Source: Leptotrichia sp. OH3620_COT-345
GTDB lineage: Bacteria; Fusobacteriota; Fusobacteriia; Fusobacteriales; Leptotrichiaceae
Direction of reading: 5' to 3'
Length of the DNA: 64,000 nt
NCBI RefSeq assembly: GCF_003932895.1
Contig: NZ_RQYW01000008.1
Span: forward strand, 1-64,000
The translations under genes were made by a program, and so were the position numbers. Within the stretch, counting starts at the first letter, position 1. Each line of letters opens with the position of its first letter. Under the pieces are notes generated by a model that saw nothing but the letters and a program-made list of their open reading frames with translations, did no database searches and was not told the DNA's origin. This document shows positions 46,247 to 56,360 of the stretch, piece after piece.

Positions 46247-47233
46247 TTAACTCTTCTTAAATAAATCTATCGAATTTAAAGCTATAAAACCAATTCCTAT
46301 TACCATTATAACCGCTCCAATCCAAACTTCCGGAGAAAGCAACCAACCTTCTTCTCCCATAATAACTCTAATTACAATCCAACAGAAAAACGGTCCCCAA
46401 AATGAAGAAGCATTACATGCCATTCCCAATGCAGCTCCGCATATGGAGTTTCCTTTATACCATAACGAAAAAGCAAAAAGAGTAAAAAATCCGTTTATAA
46501 TAAAGAAAATAACTGATGAAGTATCCGTCACTGCCTGTACTGCCATTTGTAAAGTCGCTGTCATACTGCCGTTAAAGAAACTGAGAACAGGTAACAAAAT
46601 AAATAAATTAAATATTCCTGAAATTGTCTGTCTGACTGTAATCCCTATTTCATAATCAATAAAAGTTGTACTGTATCCGGCAACAATTCCTTCGAGTCCC
46701 CAGCCGAAAGCAGCAATAAATGCAATAATTAATCCTAAAATCAGATTATTTCCTGCTGTTCCGTTAATACTGCTCATCCCGATCAGAAGTCCGGCAAAAA
46801 CGCAGACTATCACACCAAAAATTTTTCTTTTATTCAATTCCTGTTTCAATATTATTTTTCCAAGCAATGCACCGGTAGCCGGTGTCAGTGCCGTTATGGG
46901 TATAACTAAAAAACCTGCAAGCTGAAAGGCGATTATATATGCTATTCCCGCAATGGGGCCTCCTATTGCTGCTGCAAACAAGATTTTCCCTTCTTTTGAC
47001 CTGATGCATTCAAAAAAGTTACGGCTTTTCTTTTTCTTTATAATAATTATCCATGCCCAGACTGCACTTATCAAATCATTTAAAGTAGCTCCCAGCGCTC
47101 CTACAATGTAAATAACTGCAAATTCCGACAGTAAAGTATTTACTCCTTTCCATTCACTCCAGATTCCCTTGTTCATTCCTACCGAAATAAATGCCGAATA
47201 AAATCCGTAACACATTCCTGCAAGAACCGACAC
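46247..47233 (-). CDS. EamA/DMT-family membrane transporter
   Basis: A 328-residue protein with about ten transmembrane segments in two halves, of the drug/metabolite transporter superfamily; substrate unknown. It contains GPIAGIAYIIAFQLAGFLVIPITALTPATGALLGKIILKQ (positions about 96-135), the typical fifth-segment end of an EamA repeat. The chosen GTG at 47233 has AGGAA 8 bp upstream, but the in-frame open region continues upstream to an ATT at about 47324 directly after AAGGAT. The first segment (TGISIGIIVSVLAGM) would be complete only with an upstream start. It is the first gene downstream of the grd island. Confidence 0.8.
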   Translation of the reverse strand: MSVLAGMCYGFYSAFISVGMNKGIWSEWKGVNTLLSEFAVIYIVGALGATLNDLISAVWAWIIIIKKKKSRNFFECIRSKEGKILFAAAIGGPIAGIAYIIAFQLAGFLVIPITALTPATGALLGKIILKQELNKRKIFGVIVCVFAGLLIGMSSINGTAGNNLILGLIIAFIAAFGWGLEGIVAGYSTTFIDYEIGITVRQTISGIFNLFILLPVLSFFNGSMTATLQMAVQAVTDTSSVIFFIINGFFTLFAFSLWYKGNSICGAALGMACNASSFWGPFFCWIVIRVIMGEEGWLLSPEVWIGAVIMVIGIGFIALNSIDLFKKS

Positions 47234-47363
47234 AATAATTCCTATACTGATACCCGTTTTTTTATTTTCTATTCCGTTTTCCTTATTCCTGATTATTTTA
47301 TTTATGATGTGCTTTCTTCCAATAAATCCTTATTTATAGAAGAGTTTTCTCAAAATAAAAATT

Positions 47364-47433
47364 ATATTTTAAAACTCCCGAATAATCATTAGCAGAATAA
47401 AAGTACTATGATTAAACGGGAGTTTTAAAATAT
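47364..47433. terminator. Large perfect inverted repeat between the EamA gene and grdH
   Basis: Arms ATATTTTAAAACTCCCG (47364-47380) and CGGGAGTTTTAAAATAT (47417-47433) are 17-base perfect complements. After a 2x2 mismatch a second 7-bp stem TAATCAT/ATGATTA follows. It lies 70 bp after the grdH stop and probably ends the grd transcript; the size and symmetry would also fit a palindromic insertion. Confidence 0.65.
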
Positions 47434-47505
47434 CAGTTATAGTATATTTCAAATTAAATCTTTATTTGAAACAGTTTCAGTTTTTCCTGTTTTACTGTAT
47501 AATTT

Positions 47506-48813
47506 CTATACCTTAAATACAGTTTGTCCGTCTACTTCTTTAGTCAAAGCATCTAATGCCACTGAAACTCTGTGTTCTCTCAGTTCATACTGCTCTTCTT
47601 TAGATGTAGCAGGATCTCCTAAAGGATAAGGAATAGATATAGTAGGTACTATTTTATTTACTCCTACTGTAAGAGCAACCGGTACTAAGTTACACATTTG
47701 AACTATAGGTATCCCAGCTTTTTCAATTTCTTTAACAATCGTTGCACCGCAACGTGTACAAGTACCTCAAGTGGAAACCATTATAACGCCGTCTACATTA
47801 TCGGCTTTTAAATGTTCCAACATTTCTTTACCCATTCTCGAAGCTTCTGCCTGAGTAGTTCCGGTACCTACTGTACTGTAGAAATAGTCATGAAGCTTTC
47901 CGTAAACTCCTTTTTTCAATAAATCTTTCATTACATCTAAAGGTACAATTACATTTGGATCATTGTCGGCAGCAGCAGGGTCAAATCCTGCATGAATAGT
48001 CTTAAATTCTCCCGATTTAAGTCTATCCATTTTTGATATATCGTATCTTCCCCATCTTGTAGCAGAAGCGGATTGTATTCTGTCCGGATTATCTACAGGA
48101 ACTATACCTCCTGTTGTTAAAACTGCAATTTTAGCACTTTTTAAATCTTTTATAGGTGCTGCAACAGGAACGGAATCTTTTTTAGGTATAGGAAGTTCAG
48201 TCTGAAACTCTTCACCTTTAAGTTTTTTGATAAGCATATCTACACCACGTTTAGCAGCACTTACTTTGGAGTCAAGCCATACCTGGTGTCTTATTCCTCT
48301 TGCAAAATAACCGTTTTCTTCAGCTCCTCCTGTTTCTTCATTTTTAAGAACTTTGTCTATATATTTTGTAACCGCTTCAGCATCATTTTTCATAGAAGCG
48401 GCTGAACGTCCTCCTTCAAATATAGGTATTTCCTTTTTAAACATTTCCACTCCCGGATTTTCTACGTTCATGGAAGTCACTACAGGAACATTATATTTTT
48501 CCTTAATTGCTTTACAGATGTTTCCACAAGCCACTCCATATCTTCCGGCTTGAAATGCAGGTCCTGCTATAAACACGTCAAAATCCAGATCTTTTATTAA
48601 TTCCAATATCTCAGCTATTGCTTCATCTTTATTTGACCCCATATAGTTGTCACCGCAAATAATTGTATGAGTAATTTGAGCTTCTTTCATTGCTGCATTG
48701 AAAGCCATTCCCGGACCCACAACTCCTTCCTGTAACACAGGTTTGAAATCAGCCTTGTCCTCTCCTCCTATTCCTCCAAAAAATTGATTTATATAAAGAA
48801 TTGCCTTTTTCAT
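47506..48813 (-). CDS. grdH: Betaine-type reductase component B selenoprotein (GrdH-like)
   Basis: A GrdB-family subunit of substrate-specific protein B, 435 residues when the TGA at 47767-47769 is read as Sec349. The Sec lies in VSTUGTCTRCGATIVKEIEK, where GrdB-type proteins always carry it. Sec attacks the substrate carbon to give Se-carboxymethyl-Sec, later passed to GrdA. N-terminal motif ILYINQFFGGIGGEDKAD. It is co-transcribed with the grdI-like gene (46 bp) and a BCCT transporter, so betaine is the likely substrate. Conventional calling splits it in two. Confidence 0.92.
47740..47769 (-). promoter_or_regulatory. SECIS-like hairpin of grdH
   Basis: Twelve bases after the UGA a perfect stem CGTTGC/GCAACG with loop GGT (47740-47754). 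The loop begins 19 bases after the UGA, the same place as in the E. coli fdhF SECIS known to bind SelB. Confidence 0.8.
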
Positions 48814-48859
48814 ATTTTCTTTTCCTCCTATATAATGAGTTTTATATTTTTTAAATATC

Positions 48860-50188
48860 TTAAAATTCTTTCATAGTTTTTATAGACCAACCCGCTATAG
48901 CATCACCGCAGAACATAGCATTGTTTTCCATAATGATAGAACCGTCTTCTTTCACACTTGAGCCCAGTATTTCATCATGAGCCCATCCTCCTGATAAACC
49001 GTCTCTTGCCAGTGATTGAAGTTCTCCTATAACTTTTTTAGCTGCAGGAAGTTTTATAAGTTCAGACACATTTCCTGTAGAAACAAGTGCATTTGCTTTC
49101 TCATCAAGCACAACTAACGGTTGACTCGCACCATCTCTACCTGTACATTCATTACTTATACCCACTACTTTAACTCCTACATCTTCCAGTGCTACTATAC
49201 ATCTGATATAGTCTGTATCAGGATTTCCATATCCTTCTTCTGTAACTATAGCCCCGTCAGCTCCTAAAGCTTTTGCTAAATTAGCTACGAAAATTGCCGA
49301 TCTTTCTTTCTGTTCCAATGAAACATTCAAGTTTGAAAGTATAACTCCTAAGAAATTTATAGATTTACCGTGCTCATTGTATAATTCTTTAATTGTAGGA
49401 AAATTCTGCATATCATATGTTGACCATTTAGATGAAGCAGGCATGAATGAACCTGATATAATAGCTCCGTCAAGTATTTCATTAGGATTTACAAATGAAG
49501 GTACGTAATGGTTCAAATCCCAACCATATATTAAATCATTATATCCCATTTCTTCCATTTGTGACTGTGGCTGCATTACAAGTACTACACTCGGTAATTT
49601 TTCCACATCTGAATTTCTGTTTCTTACAGCTTCAAAATTGTATTCTTCTATATCACTGGACGTTTCAGACAATACACATTTAGCAAGATATTCAGCAAAT
49701 TTATGACTTGCCCATCTGATTGCTCTGTTTTTTTTCTGTTGCTCATGTCTTTCAAATTCTTCGTCAGTATCCGCAACTAAACATATATTTATAAGCTCTC
49801 CGTATATAGTATACTTCTGCCCTTCTCCCGACATATCGATCAAACCGTCTCCGAATGACCCCCAGTGCATACCTACACCAAGTACGGAAACTCCTTTAAG
49901 AGCATATAGATCTCCTTCACCGCATGGAGAAAGCTCTCCTGTTACTCCCGGAAACGTAGCTCTCCCGTCTTTTCTTGCACGAGGTTCTACAGCTTCTTTA
50001 ACAGGTACAATACGTATATCTTCTCCCGGTTTTGCGATTTCTATATCTACATTTGTAATATGCTTATCTTCTTTTATAAAGTTTATAGCTTCTTCCTTGT
50101 TTATATATAAAACTTTATTTTCGTATTTTGTCTTATCTCCAAATACAACATCTTCTACATGAAAATTATGGATTCTTAATTTTTTCAT
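48860..50188 (-). CDS. grdI: GrdE-family component B subunit lacking the pyruvoyl cysteine (GrdI-like)
   Basis: A 442-residue member of the GrdE/G/I family. In glycine-type subunits the chain is cleaved before a Cys in DGAIVSGNC to make a pyruvoyl group that binds the amine. Here the matching segment reads DGAIISGSFMPASSK, with Phe248 in place of Cys, so cleavage and pyruvoyl formation appear impossible. Betaine, a quaternary amine, cannot form a Schiff base, and the purified betaine protein B is reported with uncleaved 45- and 48-kDa subunits. With the BCCT gene upstream, a betaine reductase role fits well. AGGAGG precedes the ATG. Confidence 0.88.
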   Translation of the reverse strand: MKKLRIHNFHVEDVVFGDKTKYENKVLYINKEEAINFIKEDKHITNVDIEIAKPGEDIRIVPVKEAVEPRARKDGRATFPGVTGELSPCGEGDLYALKGVSVLGVGMHWGSFGDGLIDMSGEGQKYTIYGELINICLVADTDEEFERHEQQKKNRAIRWASHKFAEYLAKCVLSETSSDIEEYNFEAVRNRNSDVEKLPSVVLVMQPQSQMEEMGYNDLIYGWDLNHYVPSFVNPNEILDGAIISGSFMPASSKWSTYDMQNFPTIKELYNEHGKSINFLGVILSNLNVSLEQKERSAIFVANLAKALGADGAIVTEEGYGNPDTDYIRCIVALEDVGVKVVGISNECTGRDGASQPLVVLDEKANALVSTGNVSELIKLPAAKKVIGELQSLARDGLSGGWAHDEILGSSVKEDGSIIMENNAMFCGDAIAGWSIKTMKEF

Positions 50189-50205
50189 CTGTTCCTCCTA
50201 AATTA

Positions 50206-51705
50206 TTATTTTAATTGATTATATTGTTCATCTTCTTTTAGTGCTTTCATTATTGATATTATAGTCAGTAGCATTATAAATGCGAATGGAAATGCCGCTA
50301 CAATGGATATCGTTTGCAACATTGTAAGACCATTTGCCGAACCTACCATTAATGATAATGCCAAAGCTGACTGTACTATTCCCCATACTAATTTCTTTGA
50401 GTTAGGCGGATTCAAATCACCGTTATGTGATAACATTCCCAAAACGAATGTCGCCGAATTCGCGGAAGTAATAAAGAATGTAAACAGTAAAGCTATAGCT
50501 ATTACAGATATTACATTTCCTAATGTTATATTATTTATAACAATAAAGAATGCTGTCGATGCATTATTTGCAGCTTCTACAAGAATTTCCTTTCCCATTG
50601 AGAAATCTATTGCACCGAAAATAGAGAACCAGAAAAATGATACTACTGACGGTACAATAAGTACACCGCTTATAAATTCCTTAATAGTACGACCTTTTGA
50701 TATTCTCGCTATGAAAGTTCCTGTAAATGGTGCCCATGCAATCCACCATGCCCAGTAAAACAAAGTCCATAATCCATACCAGTCAGTTTTACTGAATGCA
50801 CCTATTTCAAATGTATTGGATAGTAAACTCTGTAAATAATTTCCTGTGCTTTCTCCAAAAATATTAAGTATATCAATAGTCGGTCCAAATATAATTGACA
50901 GTCCAAGCAGTGCTACAACTAAAATCATATTTAGGTTGGAAATTAATTTTATTCCTTTATCAATACCTGTTACAGCTGTCCATGTATATATAATAGTAAT
51001 AATTACTACTATAGCTATCTGTATAGTAGAATTTTCAGGTACTTTAAACATAAAATTCAGACCACTGTTTATCTGATATGTTCCCAATCCTAAAGATGTT
51101 GCCATTCCCGCTGCCGTAGCAAATATTGCCAATATATCAATCAGCTTCCCGATATATCCGTTAGCCTTTTCTTCCCCTATAAGCGGTATAAATAAGCTAC
51201 TTATCAATCCGGGCTTATTTCTTCTGAACTGCATATATGCAAGTCCCAGACCCAATATACTGTAATTAGCCCATGGATGTAAGCCCCAATGAAGGAATGA
51301 CTTAGTCATAGCAAATTTTGCAGCATCTACTGACATTGAATCATAACCTACAGGATTGACATAATGATAAAGAGGCTCATATATACCGTAAAAAACCAGT
51401 CCTATTCCCATTCCTGCAGAAAACAGCATAGCAAACCACGAGATATTACTATATTCAGGCTTGGAATCATCAGGACCTAATTTCATATCCTTATACTTGC
51501 TGAAATATGCTATCCAAACAGCAAAAACTATAAAACATGTCATTGCTATTGTATAAAACCATCCGAAATTACGAACTATCCCTTTCAGAAGCATATTACC
51601 AAACGTCTCAAATCCTTTCGGAAATACAAGACCGCATAACACAACAATAGTTATAATCGAAACCGAAATTATATAAACTGAATTGTCTTTTGTTTTTTCG
51701 CTCAT
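50206..51705 (-). CDS. BCCT-family transporter (betaine/choline/carnitine type)
   Basis: A 499-residue protein with 12 transmembrane segments. The BCCT motif GMGIGLVFYGIYEPLYHYVN is near residue 90, and the aromatic box for quaternary ammonium binding is seen in WTLFYWAWWIAWAPFTGTFIARISKGRT near residue 310 (by position). It couples uptake of a betaine-type substrate to sodium or protons. It lies 17 bp before grdI, in the same operon, which is the main evidence for the substrate of that reductase. Confidence 0.92.
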   Translation of the reverse strand: MSEKTKDNSVYIISVSIITIVVLCGLVFPKGFETFGNMLLKGIVRNFGWFYTIAMTCFIVFAVWIAYFSKYKDMKLGPDDSKPEYSNISWFAMLFSAGMGIGLVFYGIYEPLYHYVNPVGYDSMSVDAAKFAMTKSFLHWGLHPWANYSILGLGLAYMQFRRNKPGLISSLFIPLIGEEKANGYIGKLIDILAIFATAAGMATSLGLGTYQINSGLNFMFKVPENSTIQIAIVVIITIIYTWTAVTGIDKGIKLISNLNMILVVALLGLSIIFGPTIDILNIFGESTGNYLQSLLSNTFEIGAFSKTDWYGLWTLFYWAWWIAWAPFTGTFIARISKGRTIKEFISGVLIVPSVVSFFWFSIFGAIDFSMGKEILVEAANNASTAFFIVINNITLGNVISVIAIALLFTFFITSANSATFVLGMLSHNGDLNPPNSKKLVWGIVQSALALSLMVGSANGLTMLQTISIVAAFPFAFIMLLTIISIMKALKEDEQYNQLK

Positions 51706-51890
51706 ATCTCTTCGTATGATTTATCTATTTAAAAATTACAATATTAAAATCACACATCTCCTTTTCTTTTAGTTTGTTGTGAATTTTTACCGTATGATCA
51801 GTCGACAATATTTTAAATTATCAAACCGCATTTAGTTTTATCATTTATTACTCAGTATGAACTTTTCATTTTATATAAAATTGTTTATAT

Positions 51891-52283
51891 CTAAATTATA
51901 CGTGGAATAATATTATCTATTACCGATAAATCTATGGTTTTAAAATCTTCCGTTACTTTCCTTTCATAATTTTCAGGAGTACGGGCTATATCTTGCCATT
52001 GCCTGAAAGTCTCTATACATTTTTCTATAAGGAGTATGTCTTTTGTATTATCTTCCCCATCATTCCTAGGATACACCATTACGGATCTGTAAGGCGTCTG
52101 ATTAGGTTTAAGACTTGATGCCTGAGGATGAGTCAGAAGGATATATCTGTCATAAACAAAATTTCTCACTTTAATTAAAACTTCCTCATATTTTTCTACA
52201 AAGACACATTGTAGCATATTTTTATATTTTTCATAGACTTTATCGTTATTAGTAACAAGTATCACCTTTTCTATATTCCACAT
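51891..52283 (-). CDS. grdX: GrdX family protein
   Basis: A 130-residue cytoplasmic protein that matches GrdX, a small family found with glycine/betaine reductase genes. N-terminal KVILVTNNDKVYEKY, then DRYILLTHPQASSLKPNQTPYRS and a C-terminal IDNIIP. Its role is unknown. It heads the BCCT-grdI-grdH operon and has AAGGAG before the ATG; the gap to the BCCT gene is about 185 bp. Confidence 0.85.
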   Translation of the reverse strand: MWNIEKVILVTNNDKVYEKYKNMLQCVFVEKYEEVLIKVRNFVYDRYILLTHPQASSLKPNQTPYRSVMVYPRNDGEDNTKDILLIEKCIETFRQWQDIARTPENYERKVTEDFKTIDLSVIDNIIPRII

Positions 52284-52310
52284 TAAATATTCTCCTTCTT
52301 ACTTATAATT

Positions 52311-52334
52311 ATGTAAATACTGTCTCCTTTACAT
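52311..52334. promoter_or_regulatory. Inverted repeat upstream of grdX
   Basis: ATGTAAA and TTTACAT arms separated by 10 bases, just upstream of the grdX ribosome site and a few bases beyond a TATAAT-like box (52335-52340 region). It could be an operator or simply a weak hairpin. Confidence 0.3.
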
Positions 52335-52387
52335 TATATTTTATATTTCAATAATCTCTTTTTAAAATATCAAAGCAACTATATTTG

Positions 52388-52426
52388 AAAAAATTCCCCT
52401 ATCACCTGTATGACAGGGGATTTTTT
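52388..52426 (-). terminator. Bidirectional terminator between the YkvI gene and grdX
   Basis: AATTCCCCT and AGGGGATTT arms around a loop that can itself pair (TCA/TGA); T runs follow on both strands. It ends the grdG-grdF-ykvI operon. Confidence 0.85.
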
Positions 52427-52472
52427 CAATATTAAAAGTATAAAATTTTACTTTTTATAAAATGATCTCATA

Positions 52473-53606
52473 CTACTTCTTTTTGTTAATGAAATCTTTA
52501 AAATTTTTCCAAAGCATAAATAATATAAGAACTGCTCCTACATAACCATTTAAAACATATATTATATTTACCAGAACTCTAAAAGGTAGAAATAATCCTA
52601 CTATTAAACCTATCAAAGCAAGTAATATAGTAAGTATTTTAAATCTTGCCGTTCCTTCTTCTGAAAATCTTGATACCGGATTATAAAGTAAAGGTACAGC
52701 AGTAGTATATATTCCGGCAAAGACTACCATTGCAAATATTGCAGAAAAAGGCTTCCAAATTTTTGTAGCAAGTATAAGATTAGGTATTGCCGCATTCCAT
52801 ACATGTACACCGTTTTCGCCTAAGTTTATGTTTGAAATCTGTGCAAAGGAAACAAGTCCTATAGCTATACATACTGCAAGTGTCCCACCTATTATACCAT
52901 AATTAAGATCTTTTTTACTGTTTTTAGAAGCAAGTGCCGAAGTGAAGCTTGCAAACCATAAAAGAACAAATCCTGAATAGGACAGTCCTGATATAAGCCA
53001 ATTTGCCCCTGCATTTTTAATGCTTTCACCTGCTGCTCCTCCTTCATAAGCTGAAGTTTTTATAATTTCCAATCCCTCTGGGATACTTCCTCCATCTCTT
53101 ATACATGTAATAAGACCAATTGTAATACATAATACTACTATTATAGGACCTACAATACCTATAGCATCCACAAGTGAATTTAATCCTCCTACAACCGTTA
53201 TAACAGTTATAACAGTCAGTACAGTTGCTCCTACCCAAATCGGCAATCCATATGCCTGATTAAGTGTCGATGCAGCTCCACCAACCATTACCCAGAATGA
53301 CATATAGCAAAATAATGTCGAATAATAATCACAAAATGTTCCTATGTAATTTCCGCAATAATATTTATATATGTCATTGGCTTTTTCAAATTTTTGTTCA
53401 GAACCTGCTTTCGCAAAGCTAAAATTGTAATATAGAAATGTTATCAGAAAAACTGCAATAACTAAGAGACTGTTCATTCCATAAGCAGTGTAATATTGTA
53501 TTATCTCCTGTCCTGTTGCAAATCCCGAACCGATAGTAAACGCAATAACTGCTCCTGCAAGTATTACGACTCTTTTCCAGTTTACCAACTGTTTATCTTC
53601 TCCCAT
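52473..53606 (-). CDS. YkvI-family membrane transporter
   Basis: A 377-residue inner-membrane protein with about ten to eleven segments. The start VNWKRVVILAGAVIAFTIGSGFATGQEIIQYY matches YkvI-type putative amino acid transporters of the LeuT-like superfamily (GSGFATGQE motif near residue 22). The substrate is unknown; co-transcription with grdF (38 bp away) suggests sarcosine, glycine or a related amine. Confidence 0.85.
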   Translation of the reverse strand: MGEDKQLVNWKRVVILAGAVIAFTIGSGFATGQEIIQYYTAYGMNSLLVIAVFLITFLYYNFSFAKAGSEQKFEKANDIYKYYCGNYIGTFCDYYSTLFCYMSFWVMVGGAASTLNQAYGLPIWVGATVLTVITVITVVGGLNSLVDAIGIVGPIIVVLCITIGLITCIRDGGSIPEGLEIIKTSAYEGGAAGESIKNAGANWLISGLSYSGFVLLWFASFTSALASKNSKKDLNYGIIGGTLAVCIAIGLVSFAQISNINLGENGVHVWNAAIPNLILATKIWKPFSAIFAMVVFAGIYTTAVPLLYNPVSRFSEEGTARFKILTILLALIGLIVGLFLPFRVLVNIIYVLNGYVGAVLILFMLWKNFKDFINKKK

Positions 53607-53643
53607 ATATCGATTCCTCCTGCTATTATTTTAGTTTAAAATT

Positions 53644-54963
53644 CTAAAAGTCATCTTTTTCAAAAACAGTCTGTTCTGTAACCGGAGTCTGTAATACTTT
53701 GAGAGCTCTTCTAACCATACGTTTACGTATTTTTTTAGAATCTTCCTCACCTTGTGTAGGATCACCAAGAGGATAAGGTATTCCTACACCGGGAATAATT
53801 CTATTTGCACCTATTGTAAGTGAAATCGGAACTACTGTTGCCATATGAACTACAGGTATTCCATATTTTTCAATTCCTTTTACCATCGTTGCACCGCAAC
53901 GTGTACAAGTACCTCAGGTACTTACAAGGATAACCGCATCTACATGTTCATCAATAAGTTTCTGCCCTATTTCAGTTCCGAATTTCGCAGCTGAACCTGT
54001 AGCAGTCCCGGTACCTGTTGTGGAATAAAAAATATTGTAAAGTTCTCCGAATTCTCCATCTTTTTCCATTTCTCTCAATACATCAAGAGGAACTACAAGA
54101 TTAGGATTTTCCATAACAAACTGACGATCATATCCTCCGTGAATTGTAGTAAAATCTTTTGCCGATAATTCACTCATTCCTTCTATAGAATAAGAACCGA
54201 ATTTAGTAGCATTTGAAGATTCTATGTGGTCAGGGTTTCCGGTAGGAACCACTCCTCCTGACGTTACTATAGCTATTTTAGCTTTTTTAATATCTTTAAC
54301 AGGTTCTGCAGGATCTACTCTATCAAACTTAGGCATAGGAAGATCCGTTTCAAATTCCTCACCTTTCATTTTCTTAACAAGCATTTTTACTGCCCTTGCT
54401 GAAGCTCTTTCATCGGCGAAATAATTAACTCTTATTCCTCTTTCATGATAACCTTCAATTGAAGGTCCCAATATTTCTTCACCTTTTGCCATTTTCTTAA
54501 CAAGAGCAGCAACATTTTCTACGGACTTTTTCATATCAGCTGCAGAATTTCCGGTTTTAACTATAATAACATCTTTACGGAACATATCTACTCCCGGATT
54601 TTCTTCGTATGCTGCAGTAACTACAGGTATTCCTAAATTTTCTTCCACAGCTTTACATATAGTTCCACAAGCGACTCCATAACGTCCCGCATTAAATGCA
54701 GGTCCTGCTACAAAGACATCAGGAGTAAATTTTTTTATCATTTCCAAAACAGTTTCAGTAGCCTTTTCCAAATTTTCACCGAAGTAGTTATCTCCACATA
54801 TAATTGTAGCTACTACTTCATATTCATCGCCCAATGCAGTTTGAAGTGCCATTCCCGGACCTACCGGACCTTCTTTTACTTCAGGTTTATGATCGGCTTT
54901 TTCTTCTCCACCTATACCGGCAAAAAATTGATTTATATAATGTACTACTTTATATTTTTTCAT
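53644..54963 (-). CDS. grdF: Second-substrate reductase component B selenoprotein (GrdF-like)
   Basis: A GrdB-family selenoprotein of 439 residues; the TGA at 53914-53916 is Sec350 in VSTUGTCTRCGATMVKGIEK. The ATG at 54963 would lie 9 bp closer to the gene, and its AGGAGG box is properly spaced, unlike the ATG at 54972. It pairs with the GrdE-type gene just upstream (15 bp). The neighbouring AGCS and YkvI transporters suggest sarcosine or glycine; the family sequence alone does not decide between GrdF and a second GrdB. Confidence 0.9.
53887..53916 (-). promoter_or_regulatory. SECIS-like hairpin of grdF
   Basis: CGTTGC-GGT-GCAACG at 53887-53901, twelve bases after the UGA; identical to the grdH hairpin. 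Confidence 0.8.
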
Positions 54964-54977
54964 AATTTTCATCCTCC

Positions 54978-56267
54978 TTAATATCCTCTTGCAGCAAGAC
55001 GATTAAATCCATTTGCTATTGTAGATGCTATTATAATTTGAATTTCCGCTTCAAATGAGCCGTCTTCATTAACACATCCGGCCCAACCACCGATTTGACT
55101 TTCTATGTATTCCATAGTTCCTATTACTTTATCCATAACAGGGAACTGTAAAGTAGCATTCCCCTGACCGCATGAAGCAAGTGCAGTAGCTTCTTCACAA
55201 GTATCGGCAAGTGACTGAGATTTCCCATCTTTTCCTGGAAATTCATCTGTTACAAGAACTACTTTAACCCCTTTTCTTTCTACCTTACGACAGTTCATCA
55301 TAAGATCCGTATCAGGGTTTCCGTATCCTTCTTCAGTTATAATAACTCCATCAAGACCCATCCATTCAGCAAGTTTTGCAACCATATCCGAATGACGTTC
55401 CTTATCTGCAAGAAAGACATTTTCATTAGTCAGGATAACTCCCATAAAATTTATGTCTTTTCCATGATGCTTATAACAGTCCTCAATAACGGGATTATGG
55501 AAATGGTGATATGTAGTAACTTTATCACATGGAGCAACACAGTTACCTGAAACTATCGCTCCATCCATAATTTCTGTAGGATACATAAATGTAGGAACAA
55601 ATTGTTTTGCATCTACTCCATAGTAATAAGTGTCGTGCAGAAGTCCTTGAGATTGCAGCATATGAACATACCCTACTTTAGGAAGATCAGGATACATAGC
55701 AGCCTGTTCAAATACAGGTTTTGTTTCATATACTTCTAAAACATCAGGCTCAAGGTTTCTTGCCGTTTCCCCTAAAAATGCAGCTACTTTAAGTCCCGCT
55801 ATACGTCCGGCTTTTTCATACACATGTGTTTCCAAACCTGCTTTAGGCTCTATAACTACACAAAGATTTACTGTTTGCGAAAAAGGACAGTAATCTGCGG
55901 CAGGACCGCTCATATCTATTACACCTTCCTGAAAACCTACTATACGCCCTACAGTAAGTACACAGCATCCGTCAAGAGTATGTGTTCTTCCTTCTCCAAC
56001 TGTAGGACTTACTTTTCCGATTACTCCCGGAAATATTTCTCCTCCTCCACTTACTTTAACACGAGGTTCTATCACATCTTTTACAGGCGTTATTCTTGTT
56101 TTTTCTCCCGGTCTTGCTATATCAAGCTTACATCCTATAAGTTTATCATCCTCCAGAACCAGTTTTTCAACTTCTTCCTTATTCACATAAAGAATATGAT
56201 TTTCAACATAAGTTCTATCTGAAAACTGAATGTCATTTATTTTGATTTTTCCTAATTCTAGTTTCAT
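54978..56267 (-). CDS. grdG: GrdE-family component B subunit (GrdG-like)
   Basis: A 429-residue proprotein. The segment MDGAIVSGNCVAPCDK contains Cys243, expected to be cleaved to an N-terminal chain and a pyruvoyl-carrying chain, as in the glycine and sarcosine enzymes. Other family motifs: IARPGEKTRITPVKDVIEPRV and TEEGYGNPDTDLMMNCRK. The pair grdG-grdF is downstream of the AGCS transporter in one operon. The name assumes sarcosine; a second glycine set is the alternative. Confidence 0.88.
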   Translation of the reverse strand: MKLELGKIKINDIQFSDRTYVENHILYVNKEEVEKLVLEDDKLIGCKLDIARPGEKTRITPVKDVIEPRVKVSGGGEIFPGVIGKVSPTVGEGRTHTLDGCCVLTVGRIVGFQEGVIDMSGPAADYCPFSQTVNLCVVIEPKAGLETHVYEKAGRIAGLKVAAFLGETARNLEPDVLEVYETKPVFEQAAMYPDLPKVGYVHMLQSQGLLHDTYYYGVDAKQFVPTFMYPTEIMDGAIVSGNCVAPCDKVTTYHHFHNPVIEDCYKHHGKDINFMGVILTNENVFLADKERHSDMVAKLAEWMGLDGVIITEEGYGNPDTDLMMNCRKVERKGVKVVLVTDEFPGKDGKSQSLADTCEEATALASCGQGNATLQFPVMDKVIGTMEYIESQIGGWAGCVNEDGSFEAEIQIIIASTIANGFNRLAARGY

Positions 56268-56360
56268 TTGATATTACCTCCTCGTAGTAATATAATCATA
56301 ATTTTTTGTTTATTTTTTTCTGATATAAAATTATCAGTAGTTATAATAAACTGTTTAAAC

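Noticed and set aside
47506-47697. Separate small gene downstream of a truncated grdB-type gene
   Set aside because: It is in frame with 47767-48813 and separated only by a UGA in the known STUGTCTRCGA Sec motif; the same holds at 53644-53886 and 60785-61018.
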